The notes: generated by a model from the sequence alone, not told the origin. 64,000 nt of DNA from Lentisphaeria bacterium (GCA_024405215.1 JAKSPB010000007.1:21828-85827), one strand, 5' to 3'. Counted from the first letter of the stretch, positions 35,157 to 45,135 are shown. Translations and numbers: made by a program.

Positions 35157-38100
35157 ATGAAACAACTCCTTCTGTTTGCTCTGACTTTGTGCCTCGCCTC
35201 CTGGGGCCTGGAATGGAATTTTCAAGGCACTCGCTCCGCTTGGACCGGCGACCGCCATCTCACCGCCACCGTCACCGACAACGGCCTTGAGTTGGAGCTG
35301 ACAGACGAATATTCCAACATCGCAGCCCCGGCCGTGGAGTTCAGTCCGGAAGGCTGTGAAGTCATGAAAATCATCTACCGCGCCACAGGCCTCAAGGAAA
35401 ACCACGGCGGACAGCTCTTTTTCGGCACCAAGGAGGATCCCCAGCTGGACGAAGCAAAGAAATTCTGGCCAGGCGCGTTGATCTGGGACGGCGAGGAACA
35501 CACCCTCCTGGTCGATTTGAAGAACGCCGCTGCCGGCCAGGCATACACCATCTGGCAAAACGCCTCCGCCATTACCCATCTCCGCCTGGACCTGGTGAAC
35601 GAAGCCAATGCCAAACTCCTGATCAAATCCATCAGCTTTATTGACCGGTCCGAATTCGTGAAGACGAAATTCGCCCGCCAGATCGCCCTTGGCGTTCCCC
35701 TGAAAATGGAAGTCGACTTCCCAAATGCCGACCGGAAAAACACAGCGAAGAAAGCCGACGCCATCTTCACCTCCAACATGGTCTCTCCGGATCCCGCCTT
35801 TGAAGCCATCGGCCTCTGCTGTCTTCGCATGAAATTCAACCTGGACAAGGCAGTCAAGAAAAGCCTCTGGCAGAGCGTCTGCGACGACCAGGTCGATGCG
35901 CTCTGGATCAACGGCCAGTATTTTGACCGGGAAAACTGGAGCACCGACTGGAAGATCCCGGATGTCTTTGAAATTCCCGCCGACTTCTTCGTCCCCGGGG
36001 AAAACCTCCTGGCCGTCGCCTATCGCAACACAAGCAGCCTTGGCGGACTGATGATGGACTTGCAACTCCTGCTGGAAGACGACGAGTTCCTCGTGCTGAC
36101 GCCAGAAGAGTCCGTCGGCATGACCGGAGACGCACCGAAAGGCTGGGAGCTGCCCGGATTCGACAGCAGCGCCTGGAAGAAAGTCTCCGTCCGCCCAGGC
36201 CCGCCGGCGGCCCCCTGGATTGGCTTCAATCCCTTCTACAAGAGCATCCAGGCCAGCGGCGATGCGGTGAATGTCAATCTCCTCTCCCGCCATGACCTGG
36301 TCGCGGACGTGCATTTCTCCACTCCGAAAGGCTTCCAAGGCAACGAAAAATTCTATGCCCGCCTCTGCCTCGCCTCTGGACAGATCCTCCGGAATATCTG
36401 CGGAACCGCCGAAGAGCTCCAGGGCGTGAAGAATGAATTCGGAGACCTGGACTTCCACTTCGTCGGCGAAGAAGGCGAATGCTACGGCGCCCCCATTGAA
36501 ATGTTCTGGGAATTCGGCATCATTGGACGCAACGCAGCCGGAACCACCCACGTGAACTTCTCCACCGACGACAAGCCCGTTCCCGGCGCACCCATCGCCG
36601 TCAAGCTGGAACAGACGCCCAGCGGCCCCGTCCCCATGCTGGACGGCAAGCCATATTACTTCAACATCCTGACCGTCCACAGCTATTCAGAGGGCATCTC
36701 CCTGCTTTCCGGCATGGAAGGCGAAGGCTCCCCCTTCAACACCATCGCCCTCCGTCTGGGCGGAGCCGGGGACACCAACTGGTGGTATGGGCCCGACCAA
36801 TATGACTACAACGCGGTAGATCGCAGCATCAACACGCTTCTTGCCCGTTTCCCTGGCTGCAAGTTGGCCATTTATGTCTGGTGCCATCCCGGAAACTGGT
36901 ACCGCAAGTTCTATCCGGACCGCCTCTCCCTGATGGAGGACGGCTCCCAGTACAATTATTATGTAGCCGCCGTCAACTTTGCCCATCCGGAAGTCCGACG
37001 GGATCAGGAGAAGGCTGTCGCCGACCTGGTCAGACATCTGGAGAAATACTTCGGCAGCCGCACCATCCTCTACAATCTGATGGGCGGAATCTCCTGCGAA
37101 TGGCAGGGCTGGGCGGCGCACACCGACCAATATGCGGACTTCAGCGCCTTCGGCATCCGGGACTTTGAGGCATACGCGGCCAAGAACGGCTTCTCCTTCC
37201 AGGGCGTTCCCTCCCGTGAACTCCGCGAAGCCACTATGGACGGTATCTTCCGTAGTCCGAAAAAAGACGCGTTCGCCATCCTCTATGACAAATACTACAG
37301 CGAGACCATCGCCGAATGCATTGACGGCCTCGCAAAGACAGTCAAGGAGACATGCGGAAACACCAAGCTGGTCGGATGCTACTACGGCTACCTGATGGAA
37401 TACGCCAACCTAGGACACTGCACCAACGGCGGCGGGCACAACGACCTGCAGCGCCTCCTGGATTCCCCCTATATGGACTTCTTTCTCTCCCCTCAAAGCT
37501 ACGGCATCCGCAGTTTCGGCGCTCCCAACGCCGAAATGAAGCCCTATGGCGCCATCCGGAAAGCCGGAAAGCTCTCCCTGCTGGAGGACGACACCCGCAC
37601 GAACCTCACCCAGAAGACCGACTTCGAACAGACTCTCAATCTCCCCCTGACCCTGAACATCCTCAAGCGGAACGTAGGCATGGCCCTCTCCCGCAACTTC
37701 CCCCTGAACCACTTGCCGCTCGTGGGCGGAAACGAACTGGATGATCCCGCCATCCGGAAATTCTTCGACCGCACCATCCAGGTCGGACAGTATCTCCTGG
37801 AGAATGCAAAGGATCCCACGCCCGAAATCGCCGCAGTCATCGACGCCGACGCCATCCGATACATGGGCGCAAACCGCAAGTCCGTAGAGGGCCTGGACGA
37901 AGAGCGATTCCTCTACAACCATGACGGAGATTTGAAGGACGTCAGCCGTTACATCAAGCCCATCTACGGAGACCTGCTCTACTTCCAGAGAATCCCCCTG
38001 GCACAGTGCGGCGCCCCCGTTGACGTCATCCTGCTGCCTGATGTCGTGAAGCACGCCAAGAACTACAAGATGGTCGTCTTCCTCAACGCCTTCAAAGATT

Positions 38101-38702
38101 CGCCTGAACTCCGCCAGGCCATCCGGCATCTCCGCGACAACAACATCCCCACTGTCTTCACATACGGCACGGGATTCCTGGACGACCAGGGCTTCAATCT
38201 GGACTCCCTAGGCGAATGCGTCGGAATGAAGCTCTCCCATGCCGGCGAAGGGACTCTCCGGATCCGCTTCGACAATGGCGCCATGGGTGGCCAAACCTAC
38301 CAGGCAGCCACGCGCTTCCAGGTCGTCGACAATGATGCAACCCCGCTGGCGCGCTACGCCGATACCAACGCCGTCGCCGTCGCCCAAAAAGACAGCGCAT
38401 ACTTCTACGGCACCACCTATCTCTCCCAGGACTTCCTGCGGGAGACCGCCCGCGCCGCCGGAGTGCATATCTTCTGCGACACCAACGACAGTTTCTATGC
38501 CAGCAGGGACATCATCAGCATCCACACTGCCGGCGGTGGCCACAAGACCATCCATCTCCCTGAAAAAAGCGACGTGGTGGACATCTACAGCGGCGAGATC
38601 GTTGCACGACAGGCCGATTCCTTCGACTTCGACATGACGCCTTTCGAGACCCGCGTCTTCCTCTATGGCGACCTGGAGAAAATCCAGCAGGCCGTGAAAT
38701 AA
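35157..38702 (+). CDS. Very large secreted GH-A/GH42-like glycosidase
   Basis: The 1181 residues start with a signal peptide (MKQLLLFALTLCLASWGLEW). Two N-terminal beta domains follow, including a jelly-roll (about 170-300) with WINGQYFDRENWSTDW. The barrel starts near 490 with KPYYFNILTVHSYSEG and has LMGGISCEWQGW (candidate acid/base Glu) and KLSLLEDDTRTN (candidate nucleophile Glu), then a DVILLPDVVKHAK domain and a beta tail. It is a diverged paralogue of the protein at 21344-24481: the order and motifs YYGYLMEYANLGH and YYGFFxxELSGG-type match. The ATG used follows a TATATT promoter; upstream in-frame starts add a poor leader. Confidence 0.72.
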   Translation: MKQLLLFALTLCLASWGLEWNFQGTRSAWTGDRHLTATVTDNGLELELTDEYSNIAAPAVEFSPEGCEVMKIIYRATGLKENHGGQLFFGTKEDPQLDEAKKFWPGALIWDGEEHTLLVDLKNAAAGQAYTIWQNASAITHLRLDLVNEANAKLLIKSISFIDRSEFVKTKFARQIALGVPLKMEVDFPNADRKNTAKKADAIFTSNMVSPDPAFEAIGLCCLRMKFNLDKAVKKSLWQSVCDDQVDALWINGQYFDRENWSTDWKIPDVFEIPADFFVPGENLLAVAYRNTSSLGGLMMDLQLLLEDDEFLVLTPEESVGMTGDAPKGWELPGFDSSAWKKVSVRPGPPAAPWIGFNPFYKSIQASGDAVNVNLLSRHDLVADVHFSTPKGFQGNEKFYARLCLASGQILRNICGTAEELQGVKNEFGDLDFHFVGEEGECYGAPIEMFWEFGIIGRNAAGTTHVNFSTDDKPVPGAPIAVKLEQTPSGPVPMLDGKPYYFNILTVHSYSEGISLLSGMEGEGSPFNTIALRLGGAGDTNWWYGPDQYDYNAVDRSINTLLARFPGCKLAIYVWCHPGNWYRKFYPDRLSLMEDGSQYNYYVAAVNFAHPEVRRDQEKAVADLVRHLEKYFGSRTILYNLMGGISCEWQGWAAHTDQYADFSAFGIRDFEAYAAKNGFSFQGVPSRELREATMDGIFRSPKKDAFAILYDKYYSETIAECIDGLAKTVKETCGNTKLVGCYYGYLMEYANLGHCTNGGGHNDLQRLLDSPYMDFFLSPQSYGIRSFGAPNAEMKPYGAIRKAGKLSLLEDDTRTNLTQKTDFEQTLNLPLTLNILKRNVGMALSRNFPLNHLPLVGGNELDDPAIRKFFDRTIQVGQYLLENAKDPTPEIAAVIDADAIRYMGANRKSVEGLDEERFLYNHDGDLKDVSRYIKPIYGDLLYFQRIPLAQCGAPVDVILLPDVVKHAKNYKMVVFLNAFKDSPELRQAIRHLRDNNIPTVFTYGTGFLDDQGFNLDSLGECVGMKLSHAGEGTLRIRFDNGAMGGQTYQAATRFQVVDNDATPLARYADTNAVAVAQKDSAYFYGTTYLSQDFLRETARAAGVHIFCDTNDSFYASRDIISIHTAGGGHKTIHLPEKSDVVDIYSGEIVARQADSFDFDMTPFETRVFLYGDLEKIQQAVK

Positions 38703-38751
38703 CGGCTCCGCAACGAAAGATAGAACGCAGGGGGGGGGAATGCGCTAGTTC

Positions 38752-38893
38752 ATTCTGTGCCCGGGGCGCAAGCTCCGGGCTTTGGCGCAAAGAAGCCCCG
38801 GCCCGTTCTGTGCCCGCGGCGCAAACTCCGGGCTTTGGCGCAAAGAAGCCCCGGCTCGTTCTTTGCCCGGGGCGCAAACTCCGGGCTTTTGAA
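38752..38893 (+). repeat. 53 bp tandem repeat, about 2.7 units
   Basis: Units start at 38752, 38805 and 38858. Each contains TGCCCGGGGCGCAAGCTCCG followed by GGCTTTGGCGCAAAGAAGCC, so each can fold into two hairpins. The same GGGGCGCAAGCTCCGGGC core reappears at 40387-40402. It lies between convergent gene ends. Confidence 0.8.
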
Positions 38894-38914
38894 CCGACGG
38901 GAGAGAAGCCCCTC

Positions 38915-39646
38915 CTATAGCCTATCCGTGCCTTGGAAAAATTCCGGCGTTTCTGCCTTCGGGGGCCTGCCCCGCCGATGCGCATTCTCCGAAAAATTGC
39001 CCGCTGGAACATATTCCATCAGATCCTCCATCCGACAATACAGCGCGCGCGACAAAGCCAGCAACGTCTGTGCAGAGGCCTTGTTGATGTCCTTGGCACG
39101 GGATTCGTATTGCTGCAGCGTTCGCAGGTTGGTTCCGGAAATCCGGCAAAGCATCGCCTGCGTCAGCCCGCGTTCCACTCGGAGCAAATGCAGATGCGTC
39201 GGGAGTGCCTTGTGTGCCAGGCGATGTTCCACCGCTTCCAGAAAGCGCTCGTCGGAAGCCTCGTGCATGGTCGGATACATCTGAAGAAATTCCGTCAAAG
39301 GCATATCCTTCAAGATATTGGCAAAAGAATTCCCTGTCCACCACTGGCAAAATGCCAGACTCCATCCGCACCAATGTTCCGGCGATCCGCCATAGAGCGG
39401 TTCCGCATTGGTCGGCCGCATTGCCCTTCCCGCCCGTTCCAGCACGCTCTGGCAGAGTTCCCATCCGGACATTCCCACAAGATATTTCGGGTTGGCATTC
39501 CCGAATTCCCGTGCCACGCTGCTTTCTGCCCAAAGCCGTGAGAACTCCTGCAAAGAGAGTCCATATCCCCTTACGGCCCAATCAATAGCCTCACCAAGAT
39601 TCTCCCGGGCATCATCCAAATAGCACTGATTGTAAGCGTGGATCAT
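38915..39646 (-). CDS. HTH protein paired with DUF3990, probable antitoxin or regulator
   Basis: The 243 residues have two parts. About 1-75 (LGEAIDWAVRGYGLSLQEFSRLW... NPKYLVGMSGWELCQSVL) resembles short proteins that accompany DUF3990 genes. About 145-205 is an XRE-type HTH (LHLLRVERGLTQAMLCRISGTNLRTLQQYESR). The C-terminus is basic (RRGRPPKAETPEF). The start overlaps the end of the DUF3990 gene by 35 bp. It reads as a toxin-antitoxin style module; neutralising activity is inferred from gene pairing. Confidence 0.65.
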   Translation of the reverse strand: MIHAYNQCYLDDARENLGEAIDWAVRGYGLSLQEFSRLWAESSVAREFGNANPKYLVGMSGWELCQSVLERAGRAMRPTNAEPLYGGSPEHWCGWSLAFCQWWTGNSFANILKDMPLTEFLQMYPTMHEASDERFLEAVEHRLAHKALPTHLHLLRVERGLTQAMLCRISGTNLRTLQQYESRAKDINKASAQTLLALSRALYCRMEDLMEYVPAGNFSENAHRRGRPPKAETPEFFQGTDRL

Positions 39647-40295
39647 CCAGTTTCACCTCCTCGCGAATCAAATCCCGTAAAAACACACCCTGCAAATCCT
39701 CCGTCTCGGCTTCCTCCCGGAATTTCCTCTGTGCATCCTCGTCCCGCTGCCGCCGCCGAGGGAAAAATTGTTCATGCTTCGCTGGAATCGCCTCCAGAAA
39801 GCGGAGTCGCTGAAATGCACGCGGACTCTTCAGCACATACTGCAAACCAAGGTCTCCCAAGTGCATAGCCCGCGCCAGGCACTCCACAGAAATCTCGTTT
39901 CGCATGAATGCCTTTGCAAAGGAATAGTAGGAGTCATCGGCACGATACCCTACAATCATATCATAGCGCTCCACATCCACGAAAAAATGTTCTTTCAGCC
40001 ATTCCATGCCGCGCTTCATCAGCGGCGTTGAAGGCGCGATCTGGCGATTGGCCAGCAATAGCGCAAGCCAATGAAGGATAGAGTATCCATCGGCATGCAA
40101 ATTCAGGATGTTCAGTTCGTCCAGAGAAAAGTCGTATGCGTTGGCATATCCGTCCACTCCGTCGCCGCAGGCCCACTCCTGCGCCAATTCCACATGACAA
40201 GTGCAATAGAATCCCCGCCCGTAGTCATTGGTGACTTTCCCTTTGCCAAACTCGGGCTTTCGCACGACTTCCATTGATCCATGATACAACCGCAA
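39612..40295 (-). CDS. DUF3990 protein, ADP-ribosyltransferase-like toxin candidate (TTG start)
   Basis: The 227 residues begin RLYHGSMEVVRKPEFGKGK, followed by NDYGRGFYCTCHVELAQEWAC, the DUF3990 pattern (LYHGS... DFGxGFYxT... A-x-x-WA) that has an ART-like fold. The central part has FSLDELNILNL and VDVERYDMIVGYRADDSYY. I place the start at a TTG (40295-40293): AAGGGAGGT ends five bases before it, and this gives the family's usual N-terminus. A longer frame from an ATG at 40394 lacks a ribosome site and adds 33 non-conserved residues. The HTH partner overlaps its 3' end. Confidence 0.7.
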   Translation of the reverse strand: MRLYHGSMEVVRKPEFGKGKVTNDYGRGFYCTCHVELAQEWACGDGVDGYANAYDFSLDELNILNLHADGYSILHWLALLLANRQIAPSTPLMKRGMEWLKEHFFVDVERYDMIVGYRADDSYYSFAKAFMRNEISVECLARAMHLGDLGLQYVLKSPRAFQRLRFLEAIPAKHEQFFPRRRQRDEDAQRKFREEAETEDLQGVFLRDLIREEVKLDDPRLQSVLFG

Positions 40296-40300
40296 AACAT

Positions 40301-40309
40301 ACCTCCCTT
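40301..40309 (-). promoter_or_regulatory. Shine-Dalgarno that fixes a TTG start
   Basis: AAGGGAGGT on the minus strand, five bases before TTG at 40295-40293 of the DUF3990 gene. Confidence 0.65.
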
Positions 40310-40411
40310 GTGGATGATGGGAATAATATACCACCACAGAAGTATTTTTTTCTTCCACAGCAAAGAACGGACTCGGCCTCTGCAAGGGGCGCAAGCTCCG
40401 GGCATAAATGC

Positions 40412-40454
40412 AAAAAGAGGCTGTTGCACCTCTGAATGAGGTTTAACAACAGCC
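40412..40454 (-). terminator. Intrinsic terminator after the first GH38 gene
   Basis: Minus strand GGCTGTTG...CAACAGCC (40454-40447 with 40426-40419), inner CCTC/GAGG stem, then TCTTTTT. It separates the mannosidase from the DUF3990 pair. Confidence 0.8.
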
Positions 40455-40480
40455 CCTTTCGCTTTTGCTGTCCGTATTTC

Positions 40481-43400
40481 CTACGACAGCTTCAGGGTCA
40501 GGATCTGGAAGGGAGCCAGGGCGAAGGGATACTCGCCGTCCACGCCCTGCACCTCTCCGCCGTCCGTCCATTCGATGGCATTGGTCAGCTTGACTTTGGA
40601 GAGTCCGGCCCCCTTGCGGAGCTTCAGCGCCCCCTGCGCATGGCGTCCGCGCGTCTCCACGATACGGACCACCAGGTCGTCGGATTTTTCCGCCCGCTTG
40701 AGGACTTCCAAGGAAACGCCTTCGCCCTCCACCGTAACGGGAACCGTCACCTTTGCGGCCTCCTGTCCTTCGAAGCCCCAGGGCTCGCGATTCAGCTGCG
40801 CGGCATCCGTGTAGACAGGCGCCTCAATGACGCTGCCGCCGTGAGGACGGATGGCGTAAGTGAACTCCTGATGGCCCTGGTCCGCGTAGAAGTCCGGCCA
40901 CTTGGAGGAACGCAGGAGACTCAGCTCCATCACGCCCTCGCGGACCATGTAGCCATACTTGCAGTCGTTCATCAGCGCCACACCGCGTTCGCCGTCGGAA
41001 AGATCCGCATAGCGATGTCCGCAGACCTCGAACTGTACTTGGTCACGGCTGGTATTGGTATGCGTCGGGCGCTTGATCATGCCATACTGGATGTCGTATG
41101 TGGCCTCGCGGGCATCCACGTTTGTGGGGAATGCGACGCGCAGCATCTTCCGGGCCTCGTTCCAATCCACGGCAGTCTTGAACTCCACCGCAGAGCCATT
41201 CTCCGCCAGGGAGACCTCCTGCTGAATCGTGGAATTGCCGATGGCCAGAGGGAAGCGGATCACGCTACGGACCGGCCCGACTTCTCGGACAGCCTTGCCT
41301 GCCGCCTTCGCATCCTCGGTGCGCTGGGTGCGATACCAGGGATCCAGATCCCAGGCGTCGTATTCCGCCGGCTCGTCCACGTAAAGCTGCAACACATTGC
41401 CCGGCGCGGAAAGCTGCTCCTGGTCATTTTCGCGGGAGACCAGGCTGATCAGCCGGCCGTCCGCATTGAATTCGCAGGAAAGGCGGCTGTTCTCCAGCAG
41501 CAGTTCGCTGTCGCTCTTCGTAGCAACCGCCTTGCCGCTGCGGGGATTCCGGACCAAGGTCAGGAAGCCGTCGGCAGGAACCACTACCGCTGCGAAGACA
41601 CGTCCATCGGATTCCACCTGCGTGGGAACCGCCTTTCCGTCGGCAGTCTTCACCGTGCCCTTCGCCCAGCTCTTCGGAAGTTCCACGGGACGCGCGTACT
41701 CCGTGGAAAGGCTGTTGAAAAGCGTCAGCGCATTGGCGTTGGGCCTCAGAAGCGCCTTCGCGGCATCCTGCAGAACCTCCTCAAGGGCCTTCAGGCAATC
41801 GGCGTGCTCCTTCTGGGTATTGTCATAGACCAACTTGATGGAAGACCCGGGGATGATATCATGGAACTGATTAATCAGAAGTGTCTTGCAGACTTTGTCC
41901 AGAACCTTCCGCGGATACTTGTCAGCAGGCAGCAGACTGCTGAGGAACTCCGCCTGCAACAGGCGCTGTTCCAGCTTGCGGTTGTTCCGCTTGGTGCGGG
42001 ACTGCGTGGTCAGGGTGGCGCGGTGCTTCTCAAAATAGAGCTCGCCATGCCAGATCGGGAATTTTTCCTTCTGGGCGATCATCCTGTCGGCCGCCTCCTG
42101 GGCAAAACCAATCTGGACTTTCGGCACGCCTTCCATGTTCTTCGCCAGCAGCGCACGCTCCACGTGGTCCTCGCAGGGACCGCCACCGCCATCGCCAATG
42201 CCGAAGAGCGCAATGAAGTCCTGGCAGACGGTTGCTTCCTGATAGCGGTCCTGGGCAGCGGCGAGGCTTCCGGCGGACATTTCGGAGTTATAGGTGTTTT
42301 CCGGCGGGAAGTGGGTGACCACCTCGCTGCCGTCAATGCCCCTCCAGCGGAAGGTGTTGTAGGGATGCTGGTTGATATTGTTCCAGGAAAGCTTCTGCGT
42401 CAGGAAGAAGTCGCATCCGCAAATCTTCATGATTTGTGGCGTATTGCCGTTGTAGCCGAAGACATCGGGAATCCAGAGGTTCCGGACTTCCACACCGAAC
42501 TCGTCCTTGAAGAAGTTCTTTCCGTGCAGGAACTGGCGGATCAGGGACTCGCCGGAGGGCAAGTTGTTGTCGGCCTCCACCCACATGCCGCCCTGGCACT
42601 CCCACTTGCCGGCCTTCACCGCCGCCTTCAGGCGTTTGTAGAGACTGGGATAATGATCTTTGACGAACTGGTAGAGCTGGGGCTGCGAGGCGCCGAAACG
42701 GTATTCGGGGTAGCGTTCCATCAAACGCAGCTGGCTGGAGAAAGTGCGGGCCGCCTTGCGGATGGACTCCTTGACCGGCCACAACCAGCCCACGTCGATG
42801 TGCGCGTGGCCGATGGCGGTACAATGCAGCGCGGAAGCCGTCGCCGGCTGCGACAGGATGGGCGCCAGCGCCGCACGCGCAGCAGCCGCGTTGGCGGGAT
42901 TGCCGCAATAGGCGTCCAAGGAATCGGAGAGCGCCTGGACCAATTGGCGGCAACGGTAATTGGTCACATCGCACTTCATGTTGCTCACAAGGCTGAGCAG
43001 CTGGGAAAACTCCAGGCGGAAATGGTAGAGCTCCTCGTTGAAGAGAGCCAGGCGAAGATGATGGACCACGGGAGAGGACTGCCCGGTGCGGTTCGTCGCC
43101 CGCGTGGCATGGGGATCCCAGGGGAAATTGGTCTGTCCCTGGATATTGCTGGCGACGCCCTCCACCCAGAACTCGATTTTTTCACCGCCCTTTGCGGGCT
43201 TCTCAAAGCGGAAGACGTCCTTGATGTAGCGATTGGCGAAAAGGGAATGGTCCGTCATTCCGCAGATGGGATTGCCCTTCGTGTCGAAGACCAGCATTTC
43301 GCCGCCCAGATTCAGGCGCATGACAAGCGGCTTTCCGCTCCAGGCCTTGGGGACCTGCCCCTTCAGATGCACCCAGCAGCTGTCCCAGTAGTGCCCCCAG

Positions 43401-43579
43401 CACGTTCCTTCGGACAATGGCTGGTAGGAAAGCTTCTCGCGCTCCTTCCAGGAAACCGGCTCCTTCACCACTGAGATTTCCGCAGTCATGGGCTCGTATT
43501 CGGTGAACATGTCCTCTTCCGAACGGCTGAAGAAGTTGTTCAGGCGGGTTATGACTTCATTGAACTGATTCTGGATCAT
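40481..43579 (-). CDS. Alpha-mannosidase (GH38), paralogue 1
   Basis: The 1032 residues have an N-terminal beta domain, then the GH38 barrel with IGHAHIDVGWLWPVKE (His and Asp zinc ligands) near residue 240, PDVFGYNGNTPQIMKICG (catalytic nucleophile Asp) near 375, a helical bundle (RTKRNNRKLEQRLLQAEFL, NQFHDIIPGSS) and large C-terminal beta domains. No signal peptide: a cytoplasmic enzyme removing alpha-mannose from imported oligosaccharides. It starts 18 bp after cysE. It is closely similar over its whole length to the gene at 45387-48488. Confidence 0.92.
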   Translation of the reverse strand: MIQNQFNEVITRLNNFFSRSEEDMFTEYEPMTAEISVVKEPVSWKEREKLSYQPLSEGTCWGHYWDSCWVHLKGQVPKAWSGKPLVMRLNLGGEMLVFDTKGNPICGMTDHSLFANRYIKDVFRFEKPAKGGEKIEFWVEGVASNIQGQTNFPWDPHATRATNRTGQSSPVVHHLRLALFNEELYHFRLEFSQLLSLVSNMKCDVTNYRCRQLVQALSDSLDAYCGNPANAAAARAALAPILSQPATASALHCTAIGHAHIDVGWLWPVKESIRKAARTFSSQLRLMERYPEYRFGASQPQLYQFVKDHYPSLYKRLKAAVKAGKWECQGGMWVEADNNLPSGESLIRQFLHGKNFFKDEFGVEVRNLWIPDVFGYNGNTPQIMKICGCDFFLTQKLSWNNINQHPYNTFRWRGIDGSEVVTHFPPENTYNSEMSAGSLAAAQDRYQEATVCQDFIALFGIGDGGGGPCEDHVERALLAKNMEGVPKVQIGFAQEAADRMIAQKEKFPIWHGELYFEKHRATLTTQSRTKRNNRKLEQRLLQAEFLSSLLPADKYPRKVLDKVCKTLLINQFHDIIPGSSIKLVYDNTQKEHADCLKALEEVLQDAAKALLRPNANALTLFNSLSTEYARPVELPKSWAKGTVKTADGKAVPTQVESDGRVFAAVVVPADGFLTLVRNPRSGKAVATKSDSELLLENSRLSCEFNADGRLISLVSRENDQEQLSAPGNVLQLYVDEPAEYDAWDLDPWYRTQRTEDAKAAGKAVREVGPVRSVIRFPLAIGNSTIQQEVSLAENGSAVEFKTAVDWNEARKMLRVAFPTNVDAREATYDIQYGMIKRPTHTNTSRDQVQFEVCGHRYADLSDGERGVALMNDCKYGYMVREGVMELSLLRSSKWPDFYADQGHQEFTYAIRPHGGSVIEAPVYTDAAQLNREPWGFEGQEAAKVTVPVTVEGEGVSLEVLKRAEKSDDLVVRIVETRGRHAQGALKLRKGAGLSKVKLTNAIEWTDGGEVQGVDGEYPFALAPFQILTLKLS

Positions 43580-43597
43580 AATGTTATGAAGTAATTC

Positions 43598-44527
43598 TTA
43601 TTTCGTTTCACGCTTTCTGCCGGGGCGAATCTGCACAGAGAGCTCGGAGGGGGAGAAGATGACACGGCTGTAGGGCTCGGAGACATCGTCGGTGAGCCAG
43701 ACGTTACCCCCGATGACACAATCGTGGGCGATGGTCACATCGCCAAGAATGGTGGCGCCGGCATAGACCGTCACGTTGTCCTCCAGGTTGGGATGGCGCT
43801 TGGTCCCTTTGATCAGATGGCCGCAGCCATCCTTCGGGAAAGAGAGCGCCCCCAAAGTCACGCCTTGATAGAGCTTCACGTTATCGCCCAGGATGCAGGT
43901 CTCGCCGATGACAACGCCCGTGCCGTGGTCGATGAAGAAACTCTTGCCGATGGTGGCCCCGGGGTTGATGTCAATTCCCGTAATGGAGTGCGCATATTCA
44001 CTCATTATCCTGGGAATCAACGGAATGCCTGCAACATAGAGTTCATGGGCGATGCGATGGATGGAGATGGCCTTGAAACCGGGATAGGCCAGGACGATCT
44101 CGTCCATGGAGCGGGTGGCGGGATCGCCGTCCAGCGCGGCCTGGCAGTCCAGCTTGAGCATTTCGCGGATGGCGGGGATGGCCTCCATCAGCCGTCTGGC
44201 AGCCTCCTCGGCGGCATTCTCCGCCAAGGGCTTTCCCGTGACGCGCTGGATGTAGCCCAGGGCCAGGTCCAGCTGTCCCACCAACTCCTGGTAGATGCGC
44301 GGAAGCTGCCCCGCAATGGCGCCTCCCAGGGAGGCCCGATAGAAGTCGTAGCGTCCGGAATACCCGGGGAAAATCACCTCCAGGAGCTCCTCCAGGACGC
44401 GAATGACATTCTCCCGGCGCGGAAGGCTCCGGTCGTCACTGTAGGAGACCGCCAAGTCGTCCTGGTAGGTCTCCGAGAGCCTGTCGGACACTTGCTTGAG
44501 AAAATCCAGATTCTTGGTATTCGTCAT
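43598..44527 (-). CDS. cysE: Serine O-acetyltransferase (CysE-type)
   Basis: The 309 residues make O-acetylserine from serine and acetyl-CoA, the committed step of cysteine synthesis. A helical N-terminal domain (1-170) is followed by a left-handed beta-helix of hexapeptide repeats: EYAHSITGIDINPGATIGKS, FIDHGTGVVIGET (catalytic Asp-His) and LYQGVTLGAL. This long form resembles the plant/EpsC-like group with an extended N-terminus. The ATG overlaps the maf stop as ATGA. Confidence 0.88.
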   Translation of the reverse strand: MTNTKNLDFLKQVSDRLSETYQDDLAVSYSDDRSLPRRENVIRVLEELLEVIFPGYSGRYDFYRASLGGAIAGQLPRIYQELVGQLDLALGYIQRVTGKPLAENAAEEAARRLMEAIPAIREMLKLDCQAALDGDPATRSMDEIVLAYPGFKAISIHRIAHELYVAGIPLIPRIMSEYAHSITGIDINPGATIGKSFFIDHGTGVVIGETCILGDNVKLYQGVTLGALSFPKDGCGHLIKGTKRHPNLEDNVTVYAGATILGDVTIAHDCVIGGNVWLTDDVSEPYSRVIFSPSELSVQIRPGRKRETK

Positions 44528-45087
44528 AATGCCTTTCGTTCACGAAGTTCGTTCATGACTTCCTCGATGGGGAAGCCAACCACATTGCTGTAAAGTCCAC
44601 GGATGCTTTCCACCAGCATCCTTCCATGCTCCTGAATGCCGTATGCGCCGGCCTTGTCCAAAGGATTCACCAGGGCAAAGTATTCCTGGATGCGTTCCTC
44701 TGACAGCTCCAGGAAGCGCACCTGCGTTACGCTGCCCCAGCTGCGCAACTCGACGCCGTCCTGCACGAAAGCCACGCCCGTCACCACACGGTGTTCCCTG
44801 CCGGAGAACTCCTTCAGCATCCTGACGGCATCCGCCATGTCAGCGGGCTTGCCGTAGATGCGGTTCTCCAAGGCAACCACCGTATCCGCGCCGATGGTCA
44901 GCGCCCCCGGATGACGAAGCGACACATCCGTGGCTTTCGCCACAGCCAGGCCGCGAGTATACTCCTCCGGAGAGACGACGCCATCCCACGCGGCTTCGCC
45001 ACCCTGCGCGGAATCCACCAGGAAGTCAACGCCGGCCTCGGAAAGAAGCTGCCTACGCCGAGGAGATTGAGATGCCAGGACTATCAT
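44524..45087 (-). CDS. maf: Maf-family nucleotide pyrophosphatase
   Basis: The 187 residues show the Maf signature at the N-terminus (VLASQSPRRRQLLSEAGVDF), the catalytic region TIGADTVVALENRIYGKP near residue 65 and GREHRVVTGVAF. Such proteins hydrolyse dTTP/UTP or modified nucleotides. The C-terminal IRGLYSNVVGFPIEEV is typical. It is the first gene of maf-cysE-GH38 on the minus strand and overlaps cysE by four bases. Confidence 0.9.
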   Translation of the reverse strand: MIVLASQSPRRRQLLSEAGVDFLVDSAQGGEAAWDGVVSPEEYTRGLAVAKATDVSLRHPGALTIGADTVVALENRIYGKPADMADAVRMLKEFSGREHRVVTGVAFVQDGVELRSWGSVTQVRFLELSEERIQEYFALVNPLDKAGAYGIQEHGRMLVESIRGLYSNVVGFPIEEVMNELRERKAL

Positions 45088-45135
45088 GAAGAAAACCCGA
45101 AAGAAAGAGCCAAACTAAAAAAAGCAAAAAACTGT

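Noticed and set aside
38752..38893. Possible CRISPR array
   Set aside because: Units are contiguous 53 bp tandem copies without unique spacers, and no cas genes are near.
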